DNA of 64,000 nt from the NCBI RefSeq assembly GCF_002776525.5, contig NC_045441.1:108467440-108531439 (forward strand), written 5' to 3'. The notes under the pieces are model-generated. The model was given only the letters and a program-made list of their open reading frames with translations. It made no database searches and was not told the origin of the DNA. Origin of the DNA: Piliocolobus tephrosceles. Its lineage: Eukaryota > Chordata > Mammalia > Primates > Cercopithecidae. The position numbers and the translations under genes are program-made. Shown piece by piece: positions 46,775 to 58,544 of this stretch. Position 1 is the stretch's first letter. The number at the start of each line of letters is the position of its first letter.

Positions 46775-46950
46775 AAATGACCTGAGTTCTCATCTCTGCA
46801 ATGCTGGATAGTTGGCTCTGATCTGCCAGTAAATAGGTCATCTTAGTAGGTCCCCAGCTTTTCTGTGCTTTAGTTTCTCTGTCTGTAACATGAAGACACC
46901 AATATTTCCCCTATCCAAATTTTGATGTCAAGATAAAATACTTTGAAGAA
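46775..46950 (+). mobile_element. MIR SINE, sense
   Basis: 'aaatgacctgagttctcatc', 'cagtaaataggtcatcttag', 'gctttagtttctctgtctgt', 'aacatgaagacaccaatatt' follow the MIR core and 3' region with heavy divergence. Confidence 0.65.
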
Positions 46951-47307
46951 ATACAAATACAAAGTAACATCATGCATCTGAAAATGAAGACAGCAGCTGT
47001 GGGATACTGTTTTAAAAATTCCTCTGGCTAATAGATTTGATAGTTATACCTGAAATTCCTCTAGCTTATATTCTGTGTCTGTTGCTTTGGGATCTTACTG
47101 TTGTCACACAAATGACTAACGCTGAATTGTGAGTTAGACTAAGCAGAACTTTCAACTGACCTATTTGTGCTTTCTTCCCTTCAACAGTAATGTATCTGTG
47201 GCCAATGCTCAACATAACTTCCAGCAGGTAAGTGATTTTGTGTTCCAGATGCAATTACACCAAGAGGGGCTCAGATTTCTAACTCCCGACTGTTCTAGGC
47301 TTTTTAT

Positions 47308-47362
47308 CCTCAAAGAATTTCAGAATGAAGAAGGTCCTATGAGGTCATCTGGTCCATTCATA
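47308..47362 (-). mobile_element. MIR3-like fragment, antisense
   Basis: 'tcaaagaatttcagaatgaa' followed by 'gaaggtcctatgaggtcatc' and 'tggtcca' matches the reverse complement of a MIR3-like end. It runs directly into an L2-like segment. Confidence 0.55.
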
Positions 47363-47403
47363 CAACAGTAATTATTTAAGCATCTACTAAGTAAGCATAG
47401 TTT
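47355..47403 (-). mobile_element. L2 LINE 3'-end fragment, antisense
   Basis: 'ccattcatacaacagtaatt', 'atttaagcatctactaagta' resembles the reverse complement of the L2 3' end (TTCATTCAACAAATATTTAT, then GAGCACCTACTA). Short and diverged. Confidence 0.5.
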
Positions 47404-47984
47404 TCTCTGGTTTCATTCAAGAACATTTTTGGGAGGAGAACACTTCCTGAGATGTAAATTTTTATAACCATATCTTAATCAATTTAAGATTTTTCACAAT
47501 AGTTAAACATTAGACTCACCTTTCCTTTCTCCTGAGAAATCACAAACATCGGTCGATAAGGGGTTTATGGAAGGAAGGTCATTGTTTTGACATCAAATGT
47601 ATGGAAATAGGAAACTGAGGTTGTTCACCTATCCTACCTACATAATATAGACTTACCCTCCTTACTAAGGTATGTTATTTAAAAAGCATCTTCTAACTCT
47701 AAAAACCTTCAGTTTTTTGTTCATATGGCAAAATTCACAGGAATTTAAAAATAACATATATTAGTGTGAGCTTGAATTTGTGTCTGCATAGTTATGCATA
47801 TATTTGCACACAGAAAAGAAGAAATAGAGAAATTACCAGATATGTGATTAAGATAACACTGCTGAAGTTGTGCAGGTATAATTTCAAATTGTGTTATAAC
47901 ATATTACCATATATCCATCCCCTCTCCTGGATTATGAGTCTTCTAAGAGCAAAGGTCATATTCTCTGTAGCTCTAGTTTCCTGA
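47404..47984. other. Unique sequence, no gene seen
   Basis: About 580 bp with no recognised repeat. The 72-codon frame at 47766-47984 has no recognisable motif. Confidence 0.5.
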
Positions 47985-48130
47985 ATTGATTCATTCATGC
48001 ATTCATTCAGCATTTATTGAACATTTGCTTTGTCCCAGATGTAGTGTTAAGTGTACGAATTTTTGTACAAAAATGATTACAACATGATCCTAGCCTTAAA
48101 AGAGCTCATGGTCTAATGGAAATAAAATAA
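47985..48130 (-). mobile_element. L2 LINE 3'-end, antisense
   Basis: 'gattcattcatgcattcatt' and 'cagcatttattgaacatttg', 'ctttgtcccagatgtagtgt', 'gagctcatggtctaatggaa' follow the reverse complement of the L2 3' end. L2 is an ancient mammalian LINE, and the divergence level fits this. Confidence 0.8.
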
Positions 48131-48149
48131 TATTCTATAATTCTGGCAA

Positions 48150-48345
48150 CTATAGAGTTTGAAAAGCACATTTACTTCCACGATATCCTTTGAACTTTAA
48201 CAACTGTGTGAGATTGGTATAATTATCCCTATTCTTACAAATGAGGAAAGTGAGTTTCACAGAGGTTAATTATGTTGCTTCAGGTCACTCAGCTAATCAA
48301 TGGCAGACCATGGGCTCTAGCCTTCTCACTCCAAATTCTGTGGGT
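48150..48345 (-). mobile_element. MIR-family SINE, antisense
   Basis: 'ggtataattatccctattct', 'tacaaatgaggaaagtgagt', 'ttcacagaggttaattatgt', 'caggtcactcagctaatcaa', then 'ctagccttctcactccaaat' follow the reverse complement of a MIR core and 5' end. Confidence 0.8.
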
Positions 48346-48365
48346 GCATAATCAACACTACTATG

Positions 48366-48427
48366 AATCCAACAATACAATGTAAGATCTCTTTTAGTAA
48401 AAGCATCTTACATTGTATTGTTGGATT
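48366..48427. repeat. Perfect 23-bp inverted repeat hairpin with transposed loop
   Basis: Left arm 48,366-48,388 and right arm 48,405-48,427 are exact reverse complements over 23 bp, separated by 16 nt (48,389-48,404). Inside the loop, CTTTT and AAAAG can pair around AGT, giving an almost continuous hairpin of about 28 pairs. The loop with 2 bp of each arm (48,387-48,406, 'atctcttttagtaaaagcat') is identical to 49,596-49,615. It begins 20 bp beyond a MIR. It does not match a mobile element that I recognise. A template-switch origin is the simplest reading. Confidence 0.97.
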
Positions 48428-49454
48428 GTTAGTTGCCTTGCTGCTTTTTCTTCTGATCAAATGAAAATATTTATAAGACATCTGCCTAAACATCTGTGTT
48501 AAATCAATTCCATCAGTAAATTACAGGGAATCAAAACTGAAACTCCTGATCTAACCAGCTGAATTGTGAACATAGAGTCTTTCAAAATAAATCAAAATAT
48601 TCACATACCCTCAAAAATTTAGTACCACAAATCTGATTCAGTCCATTTCAACAGCCAGAGAAACTGCTTTTGTGCATACAGCATTGCATGCAATAGAAGG
48701 ATACATTAGTACTTGCCCTCATGGTTCCAGTTCAAAGAATTACTGTGCCAGAAGTTGTTTCCTCTGTTAAGGGTCCAAGAAAATCTGATTCTTGTTAGTA
48801 TCACTTCCTATACATAGAGAAGGTAGGAGAATGCTGCTTTGATTCAATCCAGTCTACACATTGCACTGTGCTTGCCAGGCTGAGTTTGTATTAAAAAGAG
48901 GAAAAAAGAATAACATATTACTCAAAAAGCTTTTGTGTTGCCATCAGAGGTGGGGTGGTGCTGGAGGTAGGGTGATGATGGGATCCTGTGTGTACTGAAG
49001 AAATATTATAAAGAATCATTTAAGACAATCAGACTACCTGATATGCATGTTAATTAGAGAAAACAATAGATCGAACCAGATAAAAATTGTCTGAGGAATT
49101 ATCAATTGAGGAATCATTTAAACAAAGTGTTAAATTTTAAAAAGTCAACCTGACTGATCTTGTTTCGTAGCACATGTAGAAAGTTCTGTGAATCTCATCT
49201 TGACTTTGGGTCTATTTTATTCTCAGGCATAGCTATACTATAAGCAAGGGCATCTGTGACCCATATTTGAATCATAAGCTTCCCCTTCTGCCTATTTCTT
49301 TTACATTTTCCCCAAGAAAGGTTTAGGATAAAATCATGTTTAAGTTGATTGAAAATAATGTGACATGGGAAAGTTTTAGTATCCCAAGTTGAAGACCAGC
49401 AAGCTAGAGATCACAGATCAAGCATAATTCTGCTGCTATGAATGATGTTTATTA
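48428..49454. other. Unique sequence, no gene seen
   Basis: About 1 kb without recognised repeat. No credible gene or RNA signal. Confidence 0.5.
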
Positions 49455-49600
49455 GTGTACTCATTCATTAATTTATTTATCCATTCTAAAATTTTTTTTC
49501 AACATTTTTCCTGGGGTTATAACAAAGACGAAGCATAGGTTTCTTTTCACTGTAGAAATCCACAGCTTAGTGAGGTAAGAAAGACAAATGAAATTATCTC
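49455..49600 (-). mobile_element. L2 LINE 3'-end, antisense, internally shortened
   Basis: 'gtactcattcattaatttat' and 'ttatccattctaaaattttt', then 'ttcctggggttataacaaag', 'atccacagcttagtgaggta', 'agaaagacaaatg' follow the reverse complement of L2. The exact 20-mer shared with the hairpin loop begins at its inner edge. Confidence 0.7.
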
Positions 49601-49615
49601 TTTTAGTAAAAGCAT
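49596..49615 (+). repeat. 20-bp exact copy of the hairpin loop
   Basis: Identical over 20 bp, in the same orientation, to 48,387-48,406. It is the probable template of the hairpin loop, or the reverse. Confidence 0.97.
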
Positions 49616-49729
49616 AACAGCTAATATTAAAGATGAGAGTCAAAATGAAGATAACAGAGGTCAAGCATCTGATGAGGGTATAATGGTGAGATGATTATCA
49701 TGTCCCAACAGGGAGAAGCAATACATGGC

Positions 49730-49830
49730 TCATCTTTATTATGTAAAGTGCCTAGAAGAGTTTCTGGTACATGGAAGACAATGAATGCTGAGTGAATGAA
49801 TGAATCAATCAATCAATCAACATTGTAGAT
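49730..49830 (+). mobile_element. L2 LINE 3'-end, sense
   Basis: 'aagtgcctagaagagtttct', 'ggtacatggaagacaatgaa', 'tgctgagtgaatgaatgaat' followed by a (TCAA)4 tract matches the L2 3' terminus and its tail repeat in sense orientation. Confidence 0.8.
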
Positions 49831-52800
49831 GAAATTCTCAAAGAATTTAGAAAAGGTCCATTTTTCTGGCTCCTATGAACAAATAATTGTTAAGCTAATG
49901 ATGAAGGAATAAAATAAACACTACAGGCCTGATGTTCAAAATGTCCAGAAAAGGCCAGTAGCTTGCACATTGCAATCCTACACTGCATTGCTTTTCTTAC
50001 CCAACCACCTAATCATTTCATAAGATGAACCGAGTGAGAGAAAAGAATAAGTCTACCATGTGACAGGGAAGGTATGCTTTGGCTTTCACATGGGCTTAGC
50101 CTGCCCAGTACAATCCACCTAGTCGCAATATAATATTTTGGTTTTATAGGGCTCCTAGTGAGTGCCGAGGTTTTTTTACCCACATACTGAAAACATCATC
50201 TATTTTAGTGTTCTGCATGTGACATCATTCTGACATACTGTAAACGTGATAGTGCATTTGATGGCAGTGGAAAAATAAGCAAGAATAGGAAATATCTTTC
50301 CTCCATGCTTTGGTCAAATATATTTTATGGTTACCTAAACTTAGCACACATGCGGTTTTCAGAGATGTGTATAAAGGATCTTTCTACTTTGAATAAATTT
50401 GTTCTGATGAATGTAACTATTCACAGAAAACCTTTGACATTCCTTGAAAATGTATTGTTTCCTGTTTCAAAGATGTATTATATACTTTACCAAAAAAGTC
50501 TTTATTATAATTTTAGTTCTAGGTCACTAATATTGGTAATATTATGTCTCACTTTCAAGTTCTCAGAATGCAAATAAAGTACTTCAATCTGAATGTTTCT
50601 ATTGATTTTAAGGGTTCTTTCCACCCAAATCTAGCAGTTATAGCCATGAGCACAGTCTCATTTTTATTGACCAACCATCAGGAAGAGAGGAAATGAAAAT
50701 AAGACAAAAGGAATTAAACTCAAGTAGAAGATACATAAAGAAAAGAGGGAAAGGTGGTAAACAGAACTAAAATATGGAAATTGGATTAGTTTTAAGCTTC
50801 CTCCTCAGCAGAAAGTCATGATGGGTCTGTAAGCTCTTAGTAAGATCCTGTTGGTTTCAGAGGCAGGCCAGATATCTGAGGCTTGAAGTGCCACAGGGCA
50901 GGTAGGTTACCATTTAGGTTATTCAAAATTATATTTAAAAAGTAGTACTTAATAATTTCTTAGGTATTACTCAATAGCTCACGCTGCAGAATTCTAGTTT
51001 TGCTTCAAATTACTTCCTGACTTCTACTTTTCCTGAAAATATCCTTTATATATATACTTCTTAAAACACATAGCCCCAACTTATCCTGTGAACGTGTCAT
51101 CTCTGCAATAAATATTAAGTAGGAAAATTGTTTTTCATTAGATTTTAATTTGTGATTCATCTTAGATATGCTAACAGAAGAATGTATTTGATTGATTCAT
51201 TTTTAAAAGATAAGAAAAAAATGTATAAGTTCAATTAGTCCAGTAATCCTTAAGATTCAAAAAACGAGGTTCACTTGTTTACGTTTTATAAAAATACCAT
51301 CAGAGAAAAAAGTATCCTGTTGCCTGGGGGGAAAAAAGCATAACTGGTTTGCTATCTTTCATCTACCTGACCCAAACAGAGAAATTATGTTCCATTATCT
51401 TCATAAAGTAAATTGCTACTTGTAATATTATAAGCATAAGTTTTCCTTTTTTCATTCTATCATTTAGTAAGGATGTTTAAAATAATCTTGAGTTACTTCG
51501 GCAGCTATTTATCAATGCGTTTTATGCCTTTGGTTAGCTATAATCTTAGTCATTTTAGTACATGGAGCCCTAATCTTCAAGTCTGTCAGTCCCATTTTGC
51601 ATTACAAATCATTTGTAGTTTTATAACTGTCATTTCCCAGGACATCTGGAAAAGATGGATTTATGAAAGGTTACCATGCATTCTAAGAAGGCCAAGAATT
51701 AGCATGACTTTGTAAAGGTTCTTATAAATTGAGCAGCAGCCATCACTGGCAATAAGGTGTTTTCTGCTCTTGTCAAGTATCTTTATTTAAATATTAAGGG
51801 AGAGAGATGACCTTTGGCCTTGGAGATCACTGTGACATGGCAATGGTTCAATCTATTAGCTGTCAATGGAGTGCTATGGTCTGACTCTCTCAAGGCTCCT
51901 ATTTGTGGACAGTGTTATAATAACCCTTCCATTAGGCATCCCCAAGGCAAATAACCTCAGCTTTAACAGAGTCAGTTTAAAACTCCTTAGAGTAACATTT
52001 AGAGACTATCTGGTTTGTGTCAGTTTAAGATCAACTACTCTGCACAGGTTCAATTCTGTAAATTTTAAGTAGCCATAGTTACTTAAGAATTATTTCCTAT
52101 ATGCCTGCAGGTAAATATTAGACACATAGAATGTAGAAATAACCCTATCTACTTCTTTGATTTTTTAACAGCCTTTTTAGGGATTAATTCAATCCAAATG
52201 GGCTTGAGAATCTATTTTTTAACATGACTTTTCCTAATCTATGTACATATCTTTTGTTGATAGAAATTGTGCAGGGTTGCTGCAGTGATGTGGTATGAAC
52301 AGGAGTTAGAGATATCAAATCCCCTAACAGTACACATAAATTGTCATAAATGGAATAGACAAGGTAATATTCATTAGGAAGCAGGCACACCTCTCTATGT
52401 ATATACTGAAGTAAGTGATGGTTACAAAACCAAAAATTTTTGGTTTTCTCTGTCTCTTCTGCCTGATTTTGTATGCCTCCCACACTGTTTTACCCCAGGT
52501 AAGTCATCTGGTTATGCTCAAATGAAATGTTCACATTTGAATCACAAATGATTGCTCTTATCTCTAACTACTTAGGTTCATTCTTACACTCAGACTTTGG
52601 GGGGAAAATCTGAGGTAAAAAGACATCTTTATGCAGTGAAAAATCAAGGTCAAACTATCCTAAAATGCTTTGAGAAAATCACAGTTGTCATTGGAAGTCT
52701 AAAATATAACAGTAAAGATGATACTAATACTTTGAATATTTGGTCATGAAATGATTTTACTGTTCCCTCTAAATTCAACGTTTGTGTTTGGATGTCTGTG

Positions 52801-55800
52801 ACTTTTTTCTTGTTAAAACATAAAATCCAGATTAAATATGAACAAGTTTATTGGTGACTATAGATAGCTTCTCAAATGCAAGTTTCATTGCTTTACATTC
52901 TTCGTTAAATACCAACGGACAAATTCATTTAATTTGGGAACTTTATTTTTAAAACTAATGGAAAGTCAACAAATATTTATGGAGAGCTTACAATGTATAC
53001 ATGACATTGAGTTAAATGCAAACATCTATAAATATTCTTTCCATACAGTAAATATCCAACTAATTTTTAAAATTAAAGACTAATTTTTAAGAAAATAAAG
53101 TATATGTTTAGTATTTGACTTTATTTATTGATGCCAAATACAGTGAATTGTAAACAATTATTGATTGTATTTTTTGTCCTGTATTAGGTTAACTGCTATA
53201 AGGGGGAAAAAAGTAAAATGATATCATGTGCTAAAACCCCAGTGCTCATAAACAACACTTAGCCTTTGATTTACAGTGAAATCACAATTCTCCATTTCTC
53301 ATTCACTCTGTCTCTCTGACATTGCTTGTGAGACTATAGGGCAATACATGCCCTACAACATAATATAGGATGTAATTTAAAGGATTCTATTGATGCTATA
53401 AATCACAAGTAGTTCTGCTGAAGCAGTTTATGAATGGCAGTAAAACACTAAGACTGGATTATACCATTAGAATTATGTACCACATGCACTTATTGTTATT
53501 TGTAATTGAGGATAAAGTATTACAAAACACATATATGGAAATGTCATTTTTCTTGATATTTACAAGCTTCTTTTACTCTTATGCAAGAAGATGTGTTTTG
53601 GGATAAAATAAGAAATCCAGGGTTGTAGAATATCTGTCATTCTGGAAAAAGGATTTGTGTTCTCTGAGAGTAAACCATAATAGTTAGAGCATATTCTGGC
53701 AGTTCATACATTACCCAATTGTTAGAACCACAAAATGCTATCTGCATATGGCTACTAGCATATGGGTTATTAATAATGCTTGTTAGAACAAAATTAAAGA
53801 GAAATAACACCACAACTACTATGTGGTATGATGCTCTAAAAATCAATTGAAGAGTGTAAAAGGTCAATCAACCTGTTAATGCTCTCTAAAAATATTATAA
53901 TAATAAAGTTATTTTTCCATTGAACTGACTGGTTTTTGTAGATGTATAGCCATTCTGAAGCTCTGAAATAATGTGGACTTAAATATTTCTCTTCTGGTAG
54001 GATAAAATGATAATGGCAATTCTTCAACTATTCTGGGCACATATTTGATGATGGAGAGGAATTCCAGTCTTCTGTCTTTTTTAGCTGCATCCTTCTGTTA
54101 TTATGAGTAAATTGTCTTAGTGGATATATCTATGTACCCAAACCAGATGGCCTGATTTGATGCCAACACAGTTCTTTCATCTATTATTTTAAATGTTATT
54201 TTTTTCTCAAAGAAACTAAAATAAAATAACATATAGTGGGGTATCACAAGTAATTTCAGAATATTCTAAGTGGGTCTTTGGGTTCTTCAAATTAATTTCC
54301 CTAAATGAGGCTCATCAAATTCTAAAATAGGTTAAGACTTGAGCACCTCCTACCTTTCTGTCTCAGGCAATGACCAGCAATAGCCATAAACATCTAAGCT
54401 TACCCCTAGTTTCCCGTGAATAAAGTAAGGCATTCCAGAATTATTTATCTGGATTATCACCTGTCAGAGTTGTGTCCTTTCATTTTAGACTTGTTGCTAT
54501 AATATTTCCCTTTCCACAGAAACAAATTCATTCTAATCTCACACTTTCAGAAGAAAATAGAATAATTGACTAATAGCTATCTGCATTTATGTACAAAGGT
54601 AGTGATTACATTTGAAATACCATTAGAATTACATACTACATGCAGGTATTGTGGTATAAAATAATAAATATAGGTATAAAATAATATACAGATTATTTTT
54701 AAAATCCTTTTTCTGGGAATAACTCTAGAATTGATTTAAATATTAAAATGGATAGAAATTATGTGCTATAACAGTTTAGACATGAGAAAGATGACTTCCA
54801 GCTAGAGATTCTCTAGAAAGTTTCTAAGATGAGGTAAATTAGCATGTAGACATAAAAAGGATGGCCATCCTGGAGGAGTTTAGCCAAGGCACAAAAGCAC
54901 GAAAGTGAGAAATTCTGGGTACATAAAAGGGAGGAGTATGAGATGTCTATCTCTGAAGAAATGTTGGGAAATGAAGTAGCATGTATAGAAGAAAATAATT
55001 TTATATTACAGTCTTGCAACCAAAGTAATCAATATTAGCATTATTATATCTTTTGGTAACAATTTTACAATAATAATATTCTGCATTTATGATTATATGT
55101 ACATGTATGTTTATATACATATAAGTATATGTGAATATATGTATTTATAATACACATTTATAATGACACATAGTTTTAAAATAATTAGAGAAATGTCTTT
55201 TAAACTGTATACTTGTTCAAAATAAGAATGATCAATCAACTATAGGGAATTTCTGTTGTTTCTCATATTTTGCTACTGTTGGAATAAAGGTTAGAATAAA
55301 CATACATTCAAATATTTGTATTTGGAACTATTTACTTAAGAAATATTAAGAGAAATGAAAGTACAGTCAAATGTATTAAGTAGTCAAAGTTTTCTGATAT
55401 GTAATGCTATGTTGCTTGAGTATATACATTTTACACTTTCTAAGTAGTGATAAAAGTGCCATCTTATTACTTATTTCTGTCTTTCATATATCTTTAAATT
55501 CAAGATTTCAACAAGGATAATACATTGTTTAACCTTAATAATGATGTTTTTCCTTTGTATTTTCTTATGCTGTTCTCTTTTCTGCTCTTAGAAGGCATTC
55601 ATTTTGCTTATGAGAATGTTAGAATTGCTAACCCAGAAATAGAAAGAAAAGAAAGAAAAGTTTTTATTTAGTTTTCAAATCCAAAATAGTATTTTTTGCA
55701 GAAGTAAAAATATTTGGAAAGTTAAGCTTTGTTGAGAGAGAAAGGATCTTTTTCAAAACACTTAAAATATGAAGGGTCAAGTCTAAAGATCAAAGACCAT

Positions 55801-55829
55801 AGTGCAGAAAGAAAGCTTTTCTTTGTATT
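49831..55829. other. Long unique AT-rich stretch, no gene seen
   Basis: About 6 kb with no Alu, L1 or LTR that I can recognise. A short L2-like antisense trace ('aaagtcaacaaatatttatg', about 52,963-53,035) and a 20-bp-period duplication of 'actaatttttaa' (53,059-53,090) are present. An AT-rich TATG/TATA patch lies at about 55,090-55,160. Open frames (up to 99 codons at 52184-52483) have no recognisable domains. Confidence 0.5.
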
Positions 55830-56420
55830 CATGGGGTTCACCGTGGTTCTGCGAGTTGATATCTTTCATACAATTTAGAAAAATCTTGGCCTTTATTTCT
55901 TCAAATATTATCCTCCATCAGATTTTGAAAAAACTTGGCCTTCATTTTTTTTCAAATTTTGTTTTGGTTTCATGATCTTTTCCTCTCTATCTGTGATTTC
56001 AATTACACATATATTAGGCCTTTTTAGAGTGTCACATGTATCTCAAGCATTTTTTTTTGCCTAGGTGTTTTCAACTATTTTTGCCCTATGACTTCAGTTT
56101 TAATGTTGTTCTACTGACATGTTCTTAGGCTTGCTAATCCTATATTCTGCTATATAGGCTAAGCAATCTGACCCATTCAGCATGTTTTTAAAGTTAGATG
56201 TGGCGTTTTGCAGTACTATAAAACTCATTTATTTACAAGCTCTTCACTTATTTACAACTTCTTCACTGAAGTTTTTTTTATTCATTTTGTTTTCATTTTT
56301 CTCTATTTTCTTTAAAATAGGATTCTCAGTTACTTTGAAGGCTTTTTCCACTAAATTAACATTAGGGTTATCCCTGAATTTGCTCTTATTGACTTTATAA
56401 AGAATTTCTTGATTGACAGT
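55830..56420. mobile_element. L1M-type LINE fragment
   Basis: 'catggggttcaccgtggttc', 'tttatttcttcaaatattat', 'tgtgatttcaattacacata', 'tattaggcctttttagagtg', 'ttttgccctatgacttcagt' and 'gacatgttcttaggcttgct' follow a frequent old L1-associated consensus. A local duplication of 'cttggccttcatttt'-like sequence is at 55,886-55,960. The frame at 56182-56400 is hydrophobic low-complexity sequence within this fragment. Confidence 0.6.
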
Positions 56421-57340
56421 AACTTTTTTTTATTTTTGCTCCTTTACATATTTGGTGATATGGGAATATATTTCAAACTTTATGAAAAATATATTAGAAA
56501 AAAATCTGGATTATATTATTTTCCTCTGAAGAGTATGAAATTTTCTTTTGCAAAATGTTAAATTATTGGAGGGGAATTTGCAGCTTTCAGGATTTCTAAA
56601 AGTGAATATGATTCAGCTTTACCATTACTCCTACGACAGAACCATCATAACTCTTAGGGTATACGTCTAACTCCTAGGGCTTAGACTTTCTCAACTACAA
56701 TCCTAAGATATTTACTAAGAACTCTCTGCTTTATCTGGACCTGCACTTTTATTTATTTATAATACTCTCTGCTTCTGAAATTTATGCTCATTTATCTGGC
56801 CTCCTAGCAAATGTGTTATACTATGCTTTCCAGAGACTTGCTCTGTGCATGTACAGTTTAGGCATCAGCTAAGGACCTGAGAGGGACTTTATGCAGATTT
56901 TGTAAGTATCTTTATCTGCAGTGTTCTTTTTCTGTGGTACTATGCCCTCCAAATCTTGGTTGTCGGTCCTCTCCAAATCCCAATCAATGTTTCTGCTCGG
57001 CCTCTATTTCCCTAATTTCTTAACGAGGGACTCAACTTTTGGACTTTCTTCTCAAAACTTGTAACCCTATCTTGGAAGCTTATCAATGCTCCAAACCATT
57101 GTTTCATTTAATTAATTAATTTATTTTTATTATTTACAGTGGGAAGCCAAATCTAATCTCAGCTGCCGTATCATGTCTGGGACCAGGTATCATGAAATAA
57201 AATTTGAACAGACAGAATGTTTAAACTTTAAAAGTAGATCAATCATTGGTAGGTCTAAGTGCATATGGTTCTAACAGGTAGAGGTTCATGGGAAAGAAAA
57301 GAAAGAAAAAAGGTTTTTCTTTTTGTTGTTGCTTGTTTGT
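56421..57340. other. Unique sequence, no gene seen
   Basis: About 900 bp. The L1M match fades into it near its start. Nothing else recognised. Confidence 0.45.
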
Positions 57341-57468
57341 TTTTTAAAATAGCACAAGGTTGCAGTATGTTGCCTAGTCTGATCTGAAACTCCTGGGCTC
57401 AAATGATCCTCCCTCCTTGGCATCTCAAAGTGTTGGAATTACAGGTATGAGAGCCACTGCACTCAGCC
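57341..57468 (-). mobile_element. Alu left-monomer (FLAM/AluJ-like), antisense
   Basis: Plus strand: 'gcagtatgttgcctagtctg', 'gaaactcctgggctcaaatg', 'atcctccctccttggcatct', 'gtgttggaattacaggtatg', ending 'gagagccactgcactcagcc'. It covers only the left-arm unit. It is diverged and preceded by a T-rich stretch, consistent with a free left monomer or an old truncated Alu. Confidence 0.85.
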
Positions 57469-57799
57469 GAAAAAGCATGTTTTAAAAATGAAAAAAAATG
57501 TTTTCTCTGCATATATAGGAAAATGCGAATTATTTTTCAACCATGCCGCACTTTTAAAAATTATTTGTAAGACTTATTGTTTTTAACACACGTATTTCTT
57601 TTTTGAGGGCTGTATGTTAATGTCCTTTCTTGTATATGCCTTTAAAAAGCAAATTACAGGCTTCTGTAGTTGAAATACAAGAAACTGATTTATGCTCCCA
57701 CTTGAAGTATTAATCGTATTTTTTAAGATACAGATAGAACATATGAAAAAGAAACAACTGGAAAGAGACTGGACATCAGGAAGTAAAAGTGGTCCATGT

Positions 57800-58379
57800 G
57801 AGATAGAATAAAAATGAAGCGAGCCGCATAACTGCCCCAGCTCACTGAGACAGTTTCAGCGCCATAGTACAAGGAGGGTAACCTAAGTGGAATTCAAGAG
57901 ACTTCCTGAGTTAAGGAGACAGAGCTAAGCATCTGGAGAGACAAAGGCAGGTCAACGTTATAAAAAGAATACTAAAGAGGAAAGAACTGGACAGAGAGAG
58001 AAATTCAGAGATTTCACAGGGCCTCTCTTGAGTATTCAGCACAGTATTGATTAATGCATGTGCTTCAACTATCCAAGTTGAGGGAAGTACTACTGAAAGG
58101 ATTAGAGAAAAAAAAAAATCCGTGGAACAGACGCAAGACTGGGAATAGTGCCTATTCCACTAGCCAAACTGAAAAACAAACAAGCAAAACTTCATTCTTC
58201 ACAGGTTTTGTGTAGAGTACTTAGAAAGGTTTGCCTCAATAGTGGAAAACAATTAGACTAGATTGAGTACTGCCCCAGATTCCAAAAAAAAAAAAAAAAA
58301 ATTGTAAAGCAAGTCCCAAAAGGATCAAACTGTTTCCAAGTAACCTAACTCCATTTCAGAACAAAACATCCATGCAAGT
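57800..58379. mobile_element. Possible L1M 5' UTR fragment
   Basis: 'gaatagtgcctattccacta' followed by 'gccaaactgaaaaacaaaca' and 'ttttgtgtagagtacttaga' resembles old L1M 5' regions, and an L1M ORF2 remnant lies just downstream. An A18 run lies at about 58,284-58,301. Evidence is weak. Confidence 0.3.
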
Positions 58380-58530
58380 GAGCTAGGAAATGGATCTTTC
58401 CAAATTGAACCTTGAGATGACTGCAAACTTGGAGAGATTCAGTCAAAAGATAGCTCTAAGTCATGTTTGGATTTCTGACCCACAGAAACTGTGGTATAAT
58501 AAATGACATTTTAAGTCAATAAATGTTAGT
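58380..58530 (+). mobile_element. MaLR-type LTR 3' fragment
   Basis: 'aaattgaaccttgagatgac', 'tgcaaacttggagagattca', 'gatttctgacccacagaaac', 'tgtggtataataaatgacat', 'tttaagtcaataa' follow the 3' part of an ERVL-MaLR (MLT1-type) LTR, including an AATAAA signal. Confidence 0.55.
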
Positions 58531-58544
58531 GTAATATTTAACCC

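Noticed and set aside
46434..46811. 125-codon open frame in repeat-poor sequence
   Set aside because: No recognisable domain, an AT-rich start, a competing overlapping frame, and a 3' end that runs into a MIR. Length is compatible with chance.
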